DNA of 64,000 nt, from NCBI GenBank assembly GCA_907163375.1, contig CAJQUW010003400.1, positions 310,001 through 374,000 of the forward strand, given 5' to 3'. Positions 11,294 through 21,847 of this stretch are shown here, piece by piece. The position numbers were made by a program, and so were the translations under genes. The notes under the pieces are model-generated. The model worked only from the letters and a program-made list of their open reading frames with translations. It searched no databases and was not told where the DNA came from. How positions within the stretch are numbered: the stretch's first letter is position 1; each line of letters opens with the position of its first letter. The DNA comes from Prostheceraeus crozeri. Taxonomy: Eukaryota; Platyhelminthes; Polycladida; Euryleptidae.

Positions 11294-12200
11294 GTAGATG
11301 TACAGTCGCAAAACTTGTGTAATTCTGCTCCTCTCTCGTTACACAAATGCCAAACCGCCCACAAGCCATGATGCAAACCATGATCAGTCCGGATTTTTTT
11401 CAATTTAATTGTCATTATCCTCATTACTTCTCACAACTCGCACATGCATAAAAGGGGAAAGTTCGGAACTTCTTTTTGAAAGTGTTCTGGAACAGGTCTA
11501 TTTATATGACTTTGCATCTTGAAGAAGTAGGTAAAACCAAGCTTGCGTAAATTATTTACAAATCTAATTACAACAAATTATTTAATTCCACAAGAAGATC
11601 GCGAACTCTTGTACACCATCAACCACAATGTATGTATCATATAGGCCTATGATGTACCAACTTTGCTCCTGTATTATCGAAAACATCTGTAACAGGTTTA
11701 ACACACGAAGAGAAAATCGGGGAGACAACTTGCCTCGATGAAACTCATCTCAAAATTTCACAATGTTTTGATTGTGTAACAAATCAATGTTGTCACCAAA
11801 CGTGAGAAAATTGTCAGTGAGTTATCACGCGGTTTAGCAATAATGAAAGGCGTTCATTCTATTTTCACCGATCGTGGACTGACTTGAAGACAGGATAACC
11901 TCAAGCATGGCATGTCATCTTGAAATGCTAATGACATGAATGCGTCCTTCTTGCTGCAGGTGAGGTTGTATCAGATTTTCTTGGGTTGCACATTGTGGGA
12001 ATTTCAGATAGGCTACATGGAATATAGCCAAAAATACAAGACACTAATTGAAAGATCAGACACTTCAGCATTTAGAATGTCATCGTTCATGATAGATACT
12101 TTTAAATCTTATTTAAAGTAGAAGTATTCCATATTGGCTTGCATTCTCTATTCAAACATCTGACCAGACTTGAATGCCTCCTTCATCCAATTTTAAACAG
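11294..12200. other. AT-rich DNA, nothing recognised
   Basis: No convincing gene, terminal repeat or RNA was seen. Frames are short and carry no known motif. Confidence 0.45.
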
Positions 12201-12218
12201 TAATCAGCAGTCCACCGG

Positions 12219-12560
12219 AAAATTTAAATGAATTCCCGGGATTTCCCGAAAGGCGTTTCCTGCTAAACCCTCATATAAACGGCACGCCATGCCACCAATT
12301 ATCAATAAAACGTAGCTCAATACGCATAGAAATTTCTGAACCTTGAGTGAGAACTTCACAGTATTCGGCAGATCAAAATTTCCAAAAGCAGATGAGAGAT
12401 AGCTTTGACGACTTTTCAGATGAAAGGAGTTGTTCTCATCCACTCTATCTGAACTTATAAAGTCTTGCATAACAGTGTGTGATGTGATTTTATCTTTTGC
12501 TTCTTGCCGCTGAGGATGATCTTTTACACATCGAAACATGTCCGCAATGCATCTGAAAAG
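12219..12560 (-). CDS. Possible host exon, unknown membrane protein
   Basis: An open minus-strand frame reads CIADMFRCVKDHP, continues through a polar stretch (HLKSRQSYLSSAFGNFDLP) and then has one hydrophobic segment, FLCVLSYVLLIIGG, before GIHLNFPV. A splice acceptor-like sequence TTGCTTTTCAG lies just before the ATGCATTGCGG that opens the exon, and a GT follows CATTTAAATTTTCCG at the other end. Together these look like an internal exon of a single-pass or multi-pass membrane protein. I do not recognise the family. It could equally be a chance frame, since it is only about 110 codons long. A LINE 3' fragment begins about 55 bp away at 12613. Confidence 0.3.
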
Positions 12561-12612
12561 CAATATGGATTTACAGTATTTCATCAGATTAGGAAATCTA
12601 TCGTACAATTAT

Positions 12613-13020
12613 TTACAATAAGCCACCATTATCAATGCGGCGGCTGGGGAGGCTGTGGCAGCTCTTCGCCGTCAAGATGCGAAGGATAGTGCGGTTCTGG
12701 GCTCCAGCGAAACAACAGGATTCGATTTCCTCCCAATTGCCGTTGAGACTTTCGATGCTTGGGGTCCCGTTGCTCTGGAAACTAGCAAGTTGATAGGTGG
12801 CAGATGGGCCGACTGGCATGGAGAGCAGCATAGCAAAGCGATTGACAGGATCTTTCAGAGATCTGTTTCACTACAACGCGGCAAGGCTACCTTGCTGTTT
12901 TCAAGAAGCCCAACCTTGAATGCCTTCCATGGTTAACTTGTCTTCGTGTCTTTATATTTTCTTTCATGTTAACTTATTTGTACTGCTTCTGTAATATGTT
13001 TAAATTTAAATATAATTTCT
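12613..13020 (+). mobile_element. 5'-truncated LINE, restriction-endonuclease type (3' end only)
   Basis: The frame 12655-12936 begins MAALRRQDAKDSAVLGSSET and continues FLPIAVETFDAWGPVALETSKLIGGRW, then IFQRSVSLQRGKATLLFSRSP, ending shortly after. It matches the C-terminal part of the fuller copy at 48296-50290 almost residue for residue. The shared 3' untranslated part (TATTTGTACTGCTTC, GTAATATGTTTAAA) continues to about 13020. This is the region after the endonuclease core of a non-LTR element whose RT is upstream. Here only the last 95 codons survive, as expected of a 5'-truncated insertion. Confidence 0.85.
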
Positions 13021-14440
13021 CCATACCCAGAATTGAGGAAATTATTTACAGCTAGACGTGCTACTGTCATAATTTATGAATATAAGAGGGTCACGTCAAT
13101 TTGTGACAAAATGGTACGCCCATGAAGTTGACTCGTAGTTGCGCAAAAGGACGAAGGGTTGAGGAAATAGTAGGTCCACTTCATTTATCATATCTTGATG
13201 AGCATATTAATGTTTATGCGGTATTTTATTGCTTCACGTGAGGCATCCAGTCCAGACACCCGCAATAACAAAAAATGTTTGTTCATCAGATTAATTATTG
13301 TTCATCATGCGAATTCAATGAAATGACAGATTCAAAAAAAGACACTATCGTTTCACGCCGCAGGAATTCATAACTCATGAAATTATCAGTTTGTCTATTC
13401 GATGATCATTTCTCTCATTTTTTTCAGCTGTAAATTTGTTTGGCTGAAAAAGTGTCTCGCATTGGATCTTGTTGAATTGTGTTTTTGATATCAGCTGGAC
13501 ATCACAAACATTTTATCATTTTATAAATGCATATAATAGTGAGACATTAATCTTAACTCTGACTTTCCCTAAAGACAAACCAAGATAACGTCTACGCATT
13601 TTCCCAGCTTTTTATTTTCGCTATTTGTCGGTAGCTTTGAAGTTGACCACGAGCGATCATTTGTAATCTGTCTCAAGGGAAAATTTATTGCAGATCATTA
13701 ACGATCCAATGTCGTTTTGAAGTACAAACTGAGTTGCAGTCATAGAAACAATTGAAAAGATTACATGCGACATTCTTCTCTTTTATCAATCAATTCATGA
13801 CCTCATAAGTGTCTCGGTGTCTGAGAATTTTTTATCTTCCTAATGAAAACAATTCCGGTCGTTCTTTTGACCTTTTACACCCTAAGGCAAACATTGATTA
13901 ATACAAACGAAGTGGACACAGAGAAACAGGTCGCTTGATGAAAATTCTCCTTCATAACTATAATAATGCAACTCATAAAAGACTAAAGAGGTATATTTCC
14001 CGTATTTTTCTATTTTCCAAACTCTACTTGTATGTATCGTTGAAAATATTTACTTTCCATAGCATGTAAGTGCGGAAATGACACTTCTGTGTACATTAAC
14101 TTTTCTAGGTATGAAGCTTTTTGTGTTCTTAAAATCCATTCACGTATCCTCATGCTTCTTGTCTCAGTGGCAATGTATGTTTCATGATTTCATTTGCAGA
14201 TGGTTGAAAGGTTGACATATCAATTTTTCTTTTTAAATGAACAAATTATCAGTCGAATTGATGTTTTAAATTCATCAATCGGAATTATGTTTGAATTGAT
14301 CCCTAGCTGAAGGCCATTTAGAATTAGCTTACAAATTGAAATCAGTGCTAATCTTCATGCAGAAATAATGACACTCACAAGAACACAATGCATAGAAATT
14401 ATTTAGTGCAAAGAAAGATTATAGAGTAAGTTGGATGAAA
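13021..14440. other. AT-rich DNA, nothing recognised
   Basis: No coding sequence, RNA gene or terminal repeat was seen in this stretch on either strand. Confidence 0.45.
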
Positions 14441-14513
14441 TTCTGTACGATTTTGATGAGACGCTGAGACTGTGACTGTGCCGTGAAACGTCTGTCTCTC
14501 TGTACATGGCCTG
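14441..14513 (+). repeat. Possible degenerate hammerhead-like motif
   Basis: TTGATGAG (one change from CTGATGAG) is followed 24 bases later by CGTGAAACGTC, which contains the GAAAC core and a GTC cleavage triplet. CTGTACGA before and CTGTACAT after the core do not form a strong stem I. It resembles stem-III-less hammerhead relics of Penelope-like elements but is weaker than the pair at 20901-21201. Confidence 0.25.
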
Positions 14514-14724
14514 CAATAGTGAAAACTTTTGTGGATAATGCATTGTCTTTTTCTTTCCTTCAAGCTATGATGAACCACCTTCCATCAAAAGCCGTTAGCT
14601 GCAAAGAAAAATACCTCGATATCAGTAAGTAATTGAAATAACATGCTTATCTGAAGTCAACTAGAATAGAAATTGTCCTAAGGACGTGGCATCGCCTGAG
14701 GAACTAAATTGGGGCATTATTGAT

Positions 14725-15288
14725 CAAGATAAGACTTTATTGATGGCTCACAATGTGCGGTGAACGCATTACAGAGGTATGTTTAAAACATCAGACAAAT
14801 AATAAAAATGCAACGAGGTACAAGTGCATCATAAAAAAGAGTTGTACAACTTTACCTTCCGAAGCGGATAAATGAGTTACTAAATCGAACATGTTTGGCT
14901 CGCGGTGCTGTAATATACAGAGGATTTCGCAGAGTGGGTTTTTCTCTCATCAAACATGATATTCAAATAAAACAAAATAAATCAAACATGCTCCTAGCAC
15001 TAACAATTGTAGTAAACAACCGTCTACACAAGGTCTCGTTAACAAATGTCAAATCAGAGAAGTCATGATTACGAAAAAATCATGCTGGTAGTTTCTCGAC
15101 CTGCAAAAGTTTTTCAAACAAATATTTAGGGAGGTTGCAGAAGGTGGGGAAACCATAAATGAGGACCGAACGAATAAAAGAAACGTAGCATTCAAAAATT
15201 ATCTTTGGTGGACAGTCACATAGTTTTAAATTACGAAGAATATACATTCGTCGGTAACATTTCTTAATGAAATATGCAATTTCCAACA
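14725..15288 (-). pseudogene. LINE reverse-transcriptase C-terminal relic
   Basis: On the minus strand 15289-15080 reads LEIAYFIKKCYRRMYILRNLKL, then FECYVSFIRSVLIYGFPTFCN and LPKYLFEKLLQVEK, the thumb region that follows the RT palm in jockey/CR1-like LINEs (usual form: skRlyiLr, fyrsfirpiLtYgfpaf). Further downstream on the minus strand, out of frame, come NPLYITAPRA-like and RFSNSFIRFG-like pieces, then a CAATAAAG polyadenylation-type signal at about 14743. The relic is old, with several stops. The mariner at 15291-17030 cut it, and the N-terminal remainder lies at 17033-17260. Confidence 0.7.
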
Positions 15289-15290
15289 TA

Positions 15291-17030
15291 CGTGGTGTGA
15301 TCCAAAATGTCCCGGACTAACCTACTTGCAGATAACCTGTGATAACGAATACTACTTCAGATGTAAATTTAGGTCTTTAAGGCATGAGAAATATAGTTGC
15401 CGAAATTTTTCCGGTCAGTTTTCTATTTTTAAAAAAAATTTTCAAACATTTTTGTCTGAATTTCAAGATTTTCCTATAAATTCTAGCGATTTAGAATTAA
15501 TATATTTAGATTAACTTGACAGTTAAGCTATCACTAATAACCTGACTAATAATTAACGGAAAAACAAATGTTTTGTTCCAGAAAACAGTTTACTTTTCAA
15601 TGTATGAGCCGTTAGCATTCGTCACTTTTTGCCAACGAAGTCTCAATTCACAAAAAGCTTTATGAAAAAATTCCGGTGTCAAAGAATCAAAAAACTCAGT
15701 AACTGCATCCCGCAGTTCAACTGGCGATTCAAAATGGTGTCCACGAAGATGCTTTTTGAGGAATCTAAACAGATAGAAGTCACTTGGGCCAAGTCAGGTG
15801 AATAAGGAGGATGGCTCAATAGTTGAAATCCGTTTCTCGTTAAGGCATTGGTTGTCTCCTGCGAGGTGTGAATCGGAGAGCATGTCATGAAGCAAGGTAG
15901 ATGGGAATGTTTCGTCGTGGCTTTCTTATTTTCTTCCTCGCTTCAGATAACAGATTGGAATAATATTCGCTATTGATTCTTACTCCTTTATCCGCAAAGT
16001 CAACCGTTGGATTCCCGAAGCGTTCCAAAAGACCCCAGCAGCATCAACGACCGGCGATGTGATGTTCCGGATCGCATTTTCAAAGGGGCAGACTCGCCTG
16101 ATTTTCGCCACTCTGCAGATTCTCGCTTACTTAAAGGTGGCAGATACAAACTGTAAGGTGTTTCATCCTCAGTAGATCTCCGTGCAGTTCAGAAACTGAT
16201 CGAGGAAATCCAAATTTGACTGTGCCGCCAGAAGTCTGTTCTCCTTCATTTCAGGTGACAGAAACTTCGGTACGAAACGTGATGCCAGTTTGCGATATCC
16301 AAGTCTTTCGATGATGTCATGACAGGAGTGATAACTGATTCGCAACTCTCTTGACAACTCACGGATGGTTATCCTTCTGTGTGCTGTAATCACTTCATCG
16401 CACTGACTCGATTTCTCTTCCTCCTGCGGCCGACCAACAGTTGAAAAAATCTTGCTCCACAGATTGTCTTCCGCGTTTAAATTCGCTTATCCAGAAATAA
16501 GCAGTAGTTCTCGATGGAGCTTTGCTTCCATATGCCAGGCTTAATTCCTTTAGAATGTCACCATTAGCGAAGCCGCGGATCAGGAGGTATCGTATCACAC
16601 TGCGATATTCGACTGAAGACACGCTTGTCACATCCATCATGAAAACTGATAGAACAAAGAACCATCGTTGACACGGATTTCTTAATGAATGCGTGCTGAA
16701 TGAACTTCACTGATTGATATCGTAACACACAAGCAATTAACAAAACAAAAATATTCATGGCAAAGATATCCGTCAAATAAGGTACAAATCAAAATCAATC
16801 TAACTATAACAATAAGACAAAATATCAAATCAATTCGATAAATACAGAAATCATGTTAAAATGTAAAAATAAAATTTTTTAAAAATAGAAAACTGAAAAT
16901 AAAAATTCTGAAAAATTTCGGACCATATTTCATGCATGCCTTAAAGACCTAAATTTACATCTGAAGTAGTATTCGTTATCACAGGTTATCTGCAAGTAGG
17001 TTAGTCCGGACATTTTTGGATCACACCACG
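15291..17030 (-). mobile_element. Mariner-family transposon with about 150-bp inverted repeats
   Basis: The left end CGTGGTGTGATCCAAAATGT and the reverse-complemented right end CGTGGTGTGATCCAAAAATG continue nearly identical for about 150 bp, through AGATAACCTGTGATAACGAA and AATTTAGGTCTTTAAGGCAT. TA dinucleotides sit directly outside both ends (15289-15290 and 17031-17032), the expected target duplication. The 1740-bp body holds one degraded transposase on the minus strand. Inverted repeats this long are unusual for mariners, where about 30 bp is common. The element sits inside an older LINE relic. Confidence 0.9.
15590..16640 (-). pseudogene. Mariner transposase, frameshifted
   Basis: Minus-strand pieces lie in the right order for a full-length transposase of about 350 residues. 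The N-terminal helix-turn-helix region is RSVIRYLLIRGFANGDILKE with TTAYFWISEFKRGRQSVE (16640-16395). The second HTH is HRRITIRELSRELRISYHS with YRKLASRFVPKFLSPEMKE (16393-16169). The catalytic region includes IHTSQETTNALTRNGFQLLS and PYSPDLA (around 15888-15760). The end is LRWQKVTNANGSYIEK at about 15650-15593. The SPDLAPSD-type motif is typical of DD34D mariners, which cut and paste DNA at TA sites. At least three frame changes make it inactive. The piece between about 16168 and 15890 could not be read in one frame. Confidence 0.8.
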
Positions 17031-17032
17031 TA

Positions 17033-17260
17033 AGTCTTCAGAGAAATATACCCAACAACTTCATTGATGCCACAGTAGAAATAGATTGTATATTTCCACA
17101 GCAAGATATTGATGAAAGTGAAATCGACTCTTTAGAGAAAGCTTGATGTGACTTGAAAAGCTTGATGTGACTGATTCTATTAGTTGCAAGTGTATCGACA
17201 TGAAAATACGACCAATTTTTCTGCCACTGTCATGTATTGCATGAAGCCCAAGTTCCAATC
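17033..17260 (-). pseudogene. LINE RT fragment upstream of the mariner insertion
   Basis: Minus-strand translation close to the mariner edge reads ASMKLLGIFL, which resembles the KLLGxxL motif just after the RT palm of LINEs. The thumb part lies on the other side at 15288. This supports one LINE copy cut by the mariner. The rest of the stretch has no readable motif. The assignment is weak because the match is only ten residues. Confidence 0.4.
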
Positions 17261-17588
17261 TAGATGTTTCACTGTTATAAATTTTATATAATGCCGGTGA
17301 AATATGACCAATGCGTTAGAATATCAATTTTCGCTTTTATTTATTTCAAAAGTGACACCAAGAGGATTACTTAATATCTTCAGCCAAAAAATTCAATTCT
17401 TTGCACATTCGTCTTCAGTTATGGAATTTAAGTAGAAAATAATTCAAATTAATTAATCGCTCCTTGAGTGACAAATATGTACTAATTTGTGTACTAATTT
17501 TATGCCTACACTGATTTAAATGAGTATCTTAAAAATGAACAAAAGAAAGCAGCATTCGTCATCGCAGTTATCATATATTTCCAATCAC

Positions 17589-17618
17589 AACTTATAGACA
17601 CTATAAGTCTTCCTCAGG
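17589..17618 (-). repeat. Degenerate small-hammerhead-like motif
   Basis: On the minus strand CCTGAGGA fits the CTGANGA core with N = G. It is followed by AGAC, loop TTATAGT and GTCT as a four-base-pair stem II, then ATAAGTTG where GAAACGTTG would be expected. I read this as a decayed Penelope-type small hammerhead. It would not be active. Confidence 0.25.
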
Positions 17619-17778
17619 TCAATTCTTTTAGTTTTTTGTACCTTTTATTTTGATACACGGTTTTAATGTGTTGTATAATTAATTAATCTATGCGGTTTCT
17701 ACGGTTTTGATGAACGAGGATCTAATACGGCTATTTGTATGTTAAGTCAGTGGTCAAAAATGTGTAGTAATAAATATA

Positions 17779-19644
17779 GGTCATCACATAAAAAATTGCG
17801 TTTTTTATATGGTTCATTTAATTGGATTCTATGATATTATTCTTTATCATTTTATTCTTTTGTAAACAAGTTTGTGTCATACCTGTAAACCGTTCATTGT
17901 CTCTACTATATTGCATGGATATCTATATAGTAAGGGGATGAGACACTCTACTCAAAATCAATTTAGCTCTATACCAACTTGGTGTTACTTGAATCAAAGA
18001 CTTTGTAAGTTACAATACGGCAACGGCGATAATACAGTTCAGATGTTGAACTGCCTAAGTCAAATTCATTTCATTTTGAAGTGAAAACAATTTATCGTGT
18101 AGAAGACGACTGCTTCGTATCAGTAAAGAAATCAGCCATAGCTATAACTTATTGATTTTCCCATGAGTCAAAAAATCGACGTTTGAATGTGCACATGGAT
18201 TTCTTTTTCATTTGCGACTATTCTCATCTACGGCGTGTTCGGAATCCTTACTATACAGATATCCATGTATATATTGTCTGGTTTGTTCCATGTTTGTTCC
18301 ATCATCGCCACTTTCACATGAATCATAGATATCTTAAACACAATCATCATTATCTTTAACATGGATTCACTTTGAAATCAATTTTAATTTTGATTCCGAA
18401 AACCAGCATTCATTTTGACTGCCGCAATGGAGGAGATCAATCGTCGTGACATCAACCTAATCGTCGAGACTTTAAGAAGAAATAACTTTAACAACACAAA
18501 AATACACGAGATCATAACAACTGCTTGGGGTGATAAGCGGATATCAGTTAGACGTGTACAACAAGTTATGACTGAGTTTGGAGAAGGTCGCATTCAATTT
18601 GATAGAATTGATGGAAGTGGGCGTCCAAAGTCTCAGAAAAGAATCGATCTTACTCAGATGGTTGCTGATGAGGTGACCGTGAATAGGAGAATTACGTGCT
18701 ACGAGCTTGCTGATAAATTGGATACAAATCATAGAATGATTTACGACATCCTGATAGAAGACCTGCATATGCGATCAATCCAAGATTAAGTGGGTGCCAC
18801 ATAATTTATCCGAGGCAAACAAAGAGGCTCGTGTATCGTGCTGCACTGAGCTTATTGAGAAATTTACAAGGCGCAATATCCATCGCAATCTTGTAGTTGC
18901 AGACGAGAAATGGTTTTTCTGTAGGCCAGTTGGTTGTCCTCAAACCAGAAGGTCTTGGTGTTCAGCTGATGGTGATGTTGATAGAGATCAAATTCCTAAA
19001 CGTTTAACCGTCGACAGAAAAGTCATGGCAATTGTTGCTGTGAATTTTGATGGATTATCGTTTTCTACAGTACTTGAAAGGAATCAGTCTGTAGATTCCG
19101 AATTGTATACTAATTTTTCTGATTGACACAGTTAATTCTTTCACTAACCATGATTTAAGAAATGAAAGAAGAGAGGTGTCATGGGAGAATATGGTTTTGA
19201 TGCATGATAACGCTCGACCACATGTATCACGCCACACTCAAAACTTTTTGGCAGACAAGAATGTTCAGCTACTGTATCAAGCTCCATATTCACCTGACTT
19301 AAATATATGTGATCGCATGATATTTCCTGCTTTGGAAATGAAGAGAAGTGATTTGGAGTTAATGACAAAGGAATCTTTAGAATCCTACTTAAATGACTTT
19401 TACTCCACAAGTAATGAGAAGAGCAGCATTGAAATTGATTGACCACTGCAGAAATGTGATTGCTGCAAACGGCAATTATTTGTGAGTTACTTACTGTCTT
19501 ACTGACCCCCATTACCCCCATTTACTGAGCCCCCCATTTGTGAGTTAACAGAACACAAATTTTAATAGGTCTCAGTGCCATAATAATGTTTTCAATTGCC
19601 ATTAAAAAATCAATTATAAAAACGCAGTTTTTTATGTGATGACC
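17779..19644 (+). mobile_element. Mariner-family transposon, nearly complete
   Basis: The left terminal repeat GGTCATCACATAAAAAATTG matches the reverse-complemented right end GGTCATCACATAAAAAACTG, and agreement continues through CGTTTTT, about 29 bp in all. TA precedes the left end (17777-17778); the right flank reads AA where TA is expected, probably a later change. The 1866-bp body encodes a full-length but frameshifted transposase on the plus strand. The family differs in terminal repeats and protein from the mariner at 15291-17030. Confidence 0.85.
18427..19442 (+). pseudogene. Mariner DD34D transposase, frameshifted
   Basis: Three consecutive frames together span the expected length of about 340 residues. 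Frame one (to 18786) begins MEEINRRDINLIVETLRRNN and has two HTH segments: KIHEIITTAWGDKRISVRRV and ITCYELADKLDTNHRMIYDI. Frame two (18794-19126) carries VVADEKWFF with the first catalytic Asp, then VMAIVAVNFDGLSF. Frame three (19176-19442) holds LMHDNARPHVSRHTQNFL with the second Asp and PYSPDLNICDRMIF with the third. Second and third catalytic Asp are separated by 34 residues, i.e. DD34D. All catalytic residues survive, but two frame changes break the protein. The SPDLNxCD form marks a mariner subgroup different from the SPDLAPSD copy next door. Confidence 0.85.
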
Positions 19645-20461
19645 AATAATATTAAGATGAAATAGAGTAATTCATACGTACGAATAATTTGCAATTAATC
19701 GAAGGCAGTTTAGTTATTGCAAAAAAGTGAGGACACATTTCACCGCTTAAAACTCTCAAATTCAAAGCATGCGCGCACATTTGTAAGAAATACATGCCCA
19801 AGAATGAAATGTGTTACCTCCTTCTCGACTTCAAATCGGTAAAAATGACAACTATATGCGTCGGTGAATTAAATGTCTGCACATTGCTTGAACGTAGCTT
19901 TCGTAGAATGCAAAGCACGCACATCTATTGTTTCATTTTGCATCGCAAAATTGGGAATCAGCGAGACAGCCTCAAATCCACAGATTTCATGTGATAGTGG
20001 TCGGTGTAGAGATTGATAATAAGTTTCCATTACCGGTTTGGTAATGCTCGGTTAAAGTGTAATAAGCTATTCCAACACGCAACATCATGACATGCATTAC
20101 TATCTTAGATCTCATAATAGTTTTGAAGCGTAACTACAATCTTCAGGTAACTGTGTTTTGACTGAAACATGACGATTCACCTATTGAGCATCTTCAGTGT
20201 AACTCAAGAAAAGCATTTACGCGTATCAAATCTCGCAACAAACCGAATGACATAGCCTCACTGATAGGATTGCTTTATTTCAATATTTCTATTCTACATA
20301 GAAATTTGCGAAAACAATTTAATGATGTAAAACTCCAATCACATCAACAGCAAACAAAAATATATAAATGAAATCAATGTAAATAATTTGAACTTGAATG
20401 AAGGATTTCAAGTTTAAATATTCAATGCAGAGTCAAGGATCGCGACAATAATTAGCACTAT
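19645..20461. other. AT-rich DNA, nothing recognised
   Basis: Only short frames and no terminal repeats. A 66-codon frame at 19794-19994 has no recognisable family. Confidence 0.45.
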
Positions 20462-20535
20462 AACAACAATTCAATATTGAGTTGCATGCTGAGTTGAAAA
20501 ATGGGAATAGACCTGAATAGCTGGACAAATCCGCT
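20462..20535 (-). repeat. Short dispersed repeat shared with 53763-53830
   Basis: The plus strand reads CAATATTGAGTTGCATGCTG then AGTTGAAAAATGGGAATAGACCTGAATAGCT. The copy near 53775 reads AAATATTGAGTTGCATCCTC then AGTTGAAAAAATAAAAACAAACCCGAATAGTT. On the minus strand the second copy continues upstream into a hammerhead-like motif, so this is probably the tail of a Penelope-type unit. Confidence 0.6.
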
Positions 20536-20900
20536 TATGACAACATTTTGGGCAATTTATATAAAGAAACTAATACATGTAACATAATTTCTATGTTGAG
20601 AAATGTGCATCAGTCAGAAGACAAAACAATGGTCGGTTAGAGGACAATTTTGGGGGACAAAGACTAATTGAAGAAGAATATCAAATCAATGTAGATGCAA
20701 TCTTGAATTACAGTCTGGTTGGAAGTACGGCTCATGCGCTTTCGCGTGATAAATAACTTTAGATGTACAATTTAAATAGATCACAACGAAATTTCTATCG
20801 AAGATAAAGTACATAAAGATTGCAGAGTGCCAGTTCGCCTGGGCATTAAATAGAAAGATGTCATCAGACTTGAACAGTTTAAACACAACAATTCCTTGGC

Positions 20901-20947
20901 ATCCGTAGACGCTGCGTTTTGCCCTACAAGGGCTCGTCAGTACGGAT
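20901..20947 (-). ncRNA. Hammerhead ribozyme, one core change
   Basis: Minus-strand order: stem I ATCCGTA, core CTGACGA, stem II GCCC-TTGTA-GGGC, then AAAA where the core needs GAAA, stem III ACG-CAG-CGT, cleavage triplet GTC, stem I' TACGGAT. Stem I is a perfect seven-base-pair match, stem III a perfect three. The single deviation is G12 to A, a catalytic residue, so this copy should cleave poorly or not at all. Compared with the plus-strand copy, stem I has two paired changes, evidence that the fold is real. Confidence 0.8.
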
Positions 20948-21154
20948 CGGAATGGCCTTCACTAGCTTAAAATATCTAGAATGACTGAACAAGCTGAAGG
21001 ACTGCACAACATGCTGCTCTGCATTTCCGTATCCTATTATTATCATTCTGCATTTATTTATTCTATTCAATGCCCAGACGAACTTGGCACTCTGCAACAG
21101 TCCTTCAGCTTGTTTAGCCATTCTAGATATTTTAAGCTGGTTTGGGCCATTCCG

Positions 21155-21201
21155 AGCCGTGCTGACGAGCCATTGTAGGGCGAAACGCAGTGTCTACGGC
21201 T
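21155..21201 (+). ncRNA. Hammerhead ribozyme with intact catalytic core
   Basis: Order: stem I AGCCGTG (21155-21161), core CTGACGA (21162-21168), stem II GCC-ATTGTAG-GGC (21169-21181), GAAA (21182-21185), stem III ACG with loop CAG and TGT (21185-21193, one G-U pair), cleavage after C21194 of the GTC, stem I' TACGGCT (21195-21201). All core positions known to be required (C3, U4, G5, A6, G8, A9, G12, A13, A14, A15.1, U16.1, C17) are present. The three-base-pair stem III is typical of Penelope and retrozyme hammerheads, many of which work better as dimers. The RNA would self-cleave if transcribed on the plus strand. This was inferred by eye; no folding was run. Confidence 0.85.
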
Positions 21202-21389
21202 GTCAAGGAATTGTTGTGCTTAAACTGTTCAAGTCTGAGGACATCTTTCTATATAAGATAAAGTACCTATGCATGGGACAGGCTTTTTGGTACTTTTCTG
21301 CCTTGAGTTAAAATTTCATGAAAAAACTTTGTTAGATTGAGTTTGATAATCTGATAACATCACTACATTAATTACACAATTGTTTGCAA

Positions 21390-21450
21390 GTCCATGGACG
21401 CGGAGCAGGGGGGCAAGGGGGGCAGCTGCCCCCCCTTAAAAATATTTTGA
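21390..21450. repeat. G/C-run palindrome, likely transposon terminal fragment
   Basis: AAGGGGGGCAGCTGCCCCCC followed by CTT is almost a perfect palindrome of about 22 bp at 21416-21438, preceded by GGACGCGGAGCAGGGGGGC. This layout (GC-rich CAGGGG-like start, then GGGGGCAnnTGCCCCCC) is frequent at the ends of non-autonomous hAT-like repeats. I found no matching opposite end. Confidence 0.35.
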
Positions 21451-21847
21451 TGGGACAAAGTATCGTTTTTGCTCCTCCAAAGTAGTTGGGGTGAAAAATG
21501 TTTTTATATAGATTATCATCTTTTGATTAAGCAATATTTCGGCAAAGTATTTCTACACAGAATAAGTACAGTCGGAGGACGCAACGACCTCTGTCGCGCT
21601 ACATCATTTCCGTTGACAGCGGCTTATGTAACTGATTTATAGTTTATCAACATAAGATGTAAAACCGAGGACTGTCACGACCTCTGCCAAAGGTTCGTTT
21701 ATGCTAAGGGAGCTCAGCTGCCGATCATCAGCTACGATATTGCTTATTCTTCATGATGCTCTTTAACTAACAGATGGCTCAAAACACGGTAACGGACGTT
21801 ACAAACGATAGATTTGTAGTTTTTGAGATGAAAAAAGTGATTTTTTC

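Larger units (their letters stand above)
20813..21254. mobile_element. Retrozyme/Penelope-like hammerhead element, two inverted units
   Basis: Two copies of an approximately 150-bp segment B lie head to head, 20855-21003 (minus) and 21099-21250 (plus), sharing AGTCCTTCAGCTTGTT, CATTCTAGATATTTTAAGCT and CAAGGAATTGTTGTG. A second segment P, TTGCAGAGTGCCA...GGGCATTRAATAG, occurs at 20820-20853 and inverted at 21063-21097. The plus copy has order P-B and the minus copy B-P, as expected if both came from a tandem array of a P+B monomer of about 190 bp. The whole 442 bp is flanked by a perfect 12-bp direct repeat AAGATAAAGTAC (20801-20812 and 21255-21266), probably the target duplication. Each B holds a hammerhead ribozyme. 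Known relatives are animal retrozymes and Penelope-like elements. No protein is encoded. Confidence 0.8.
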
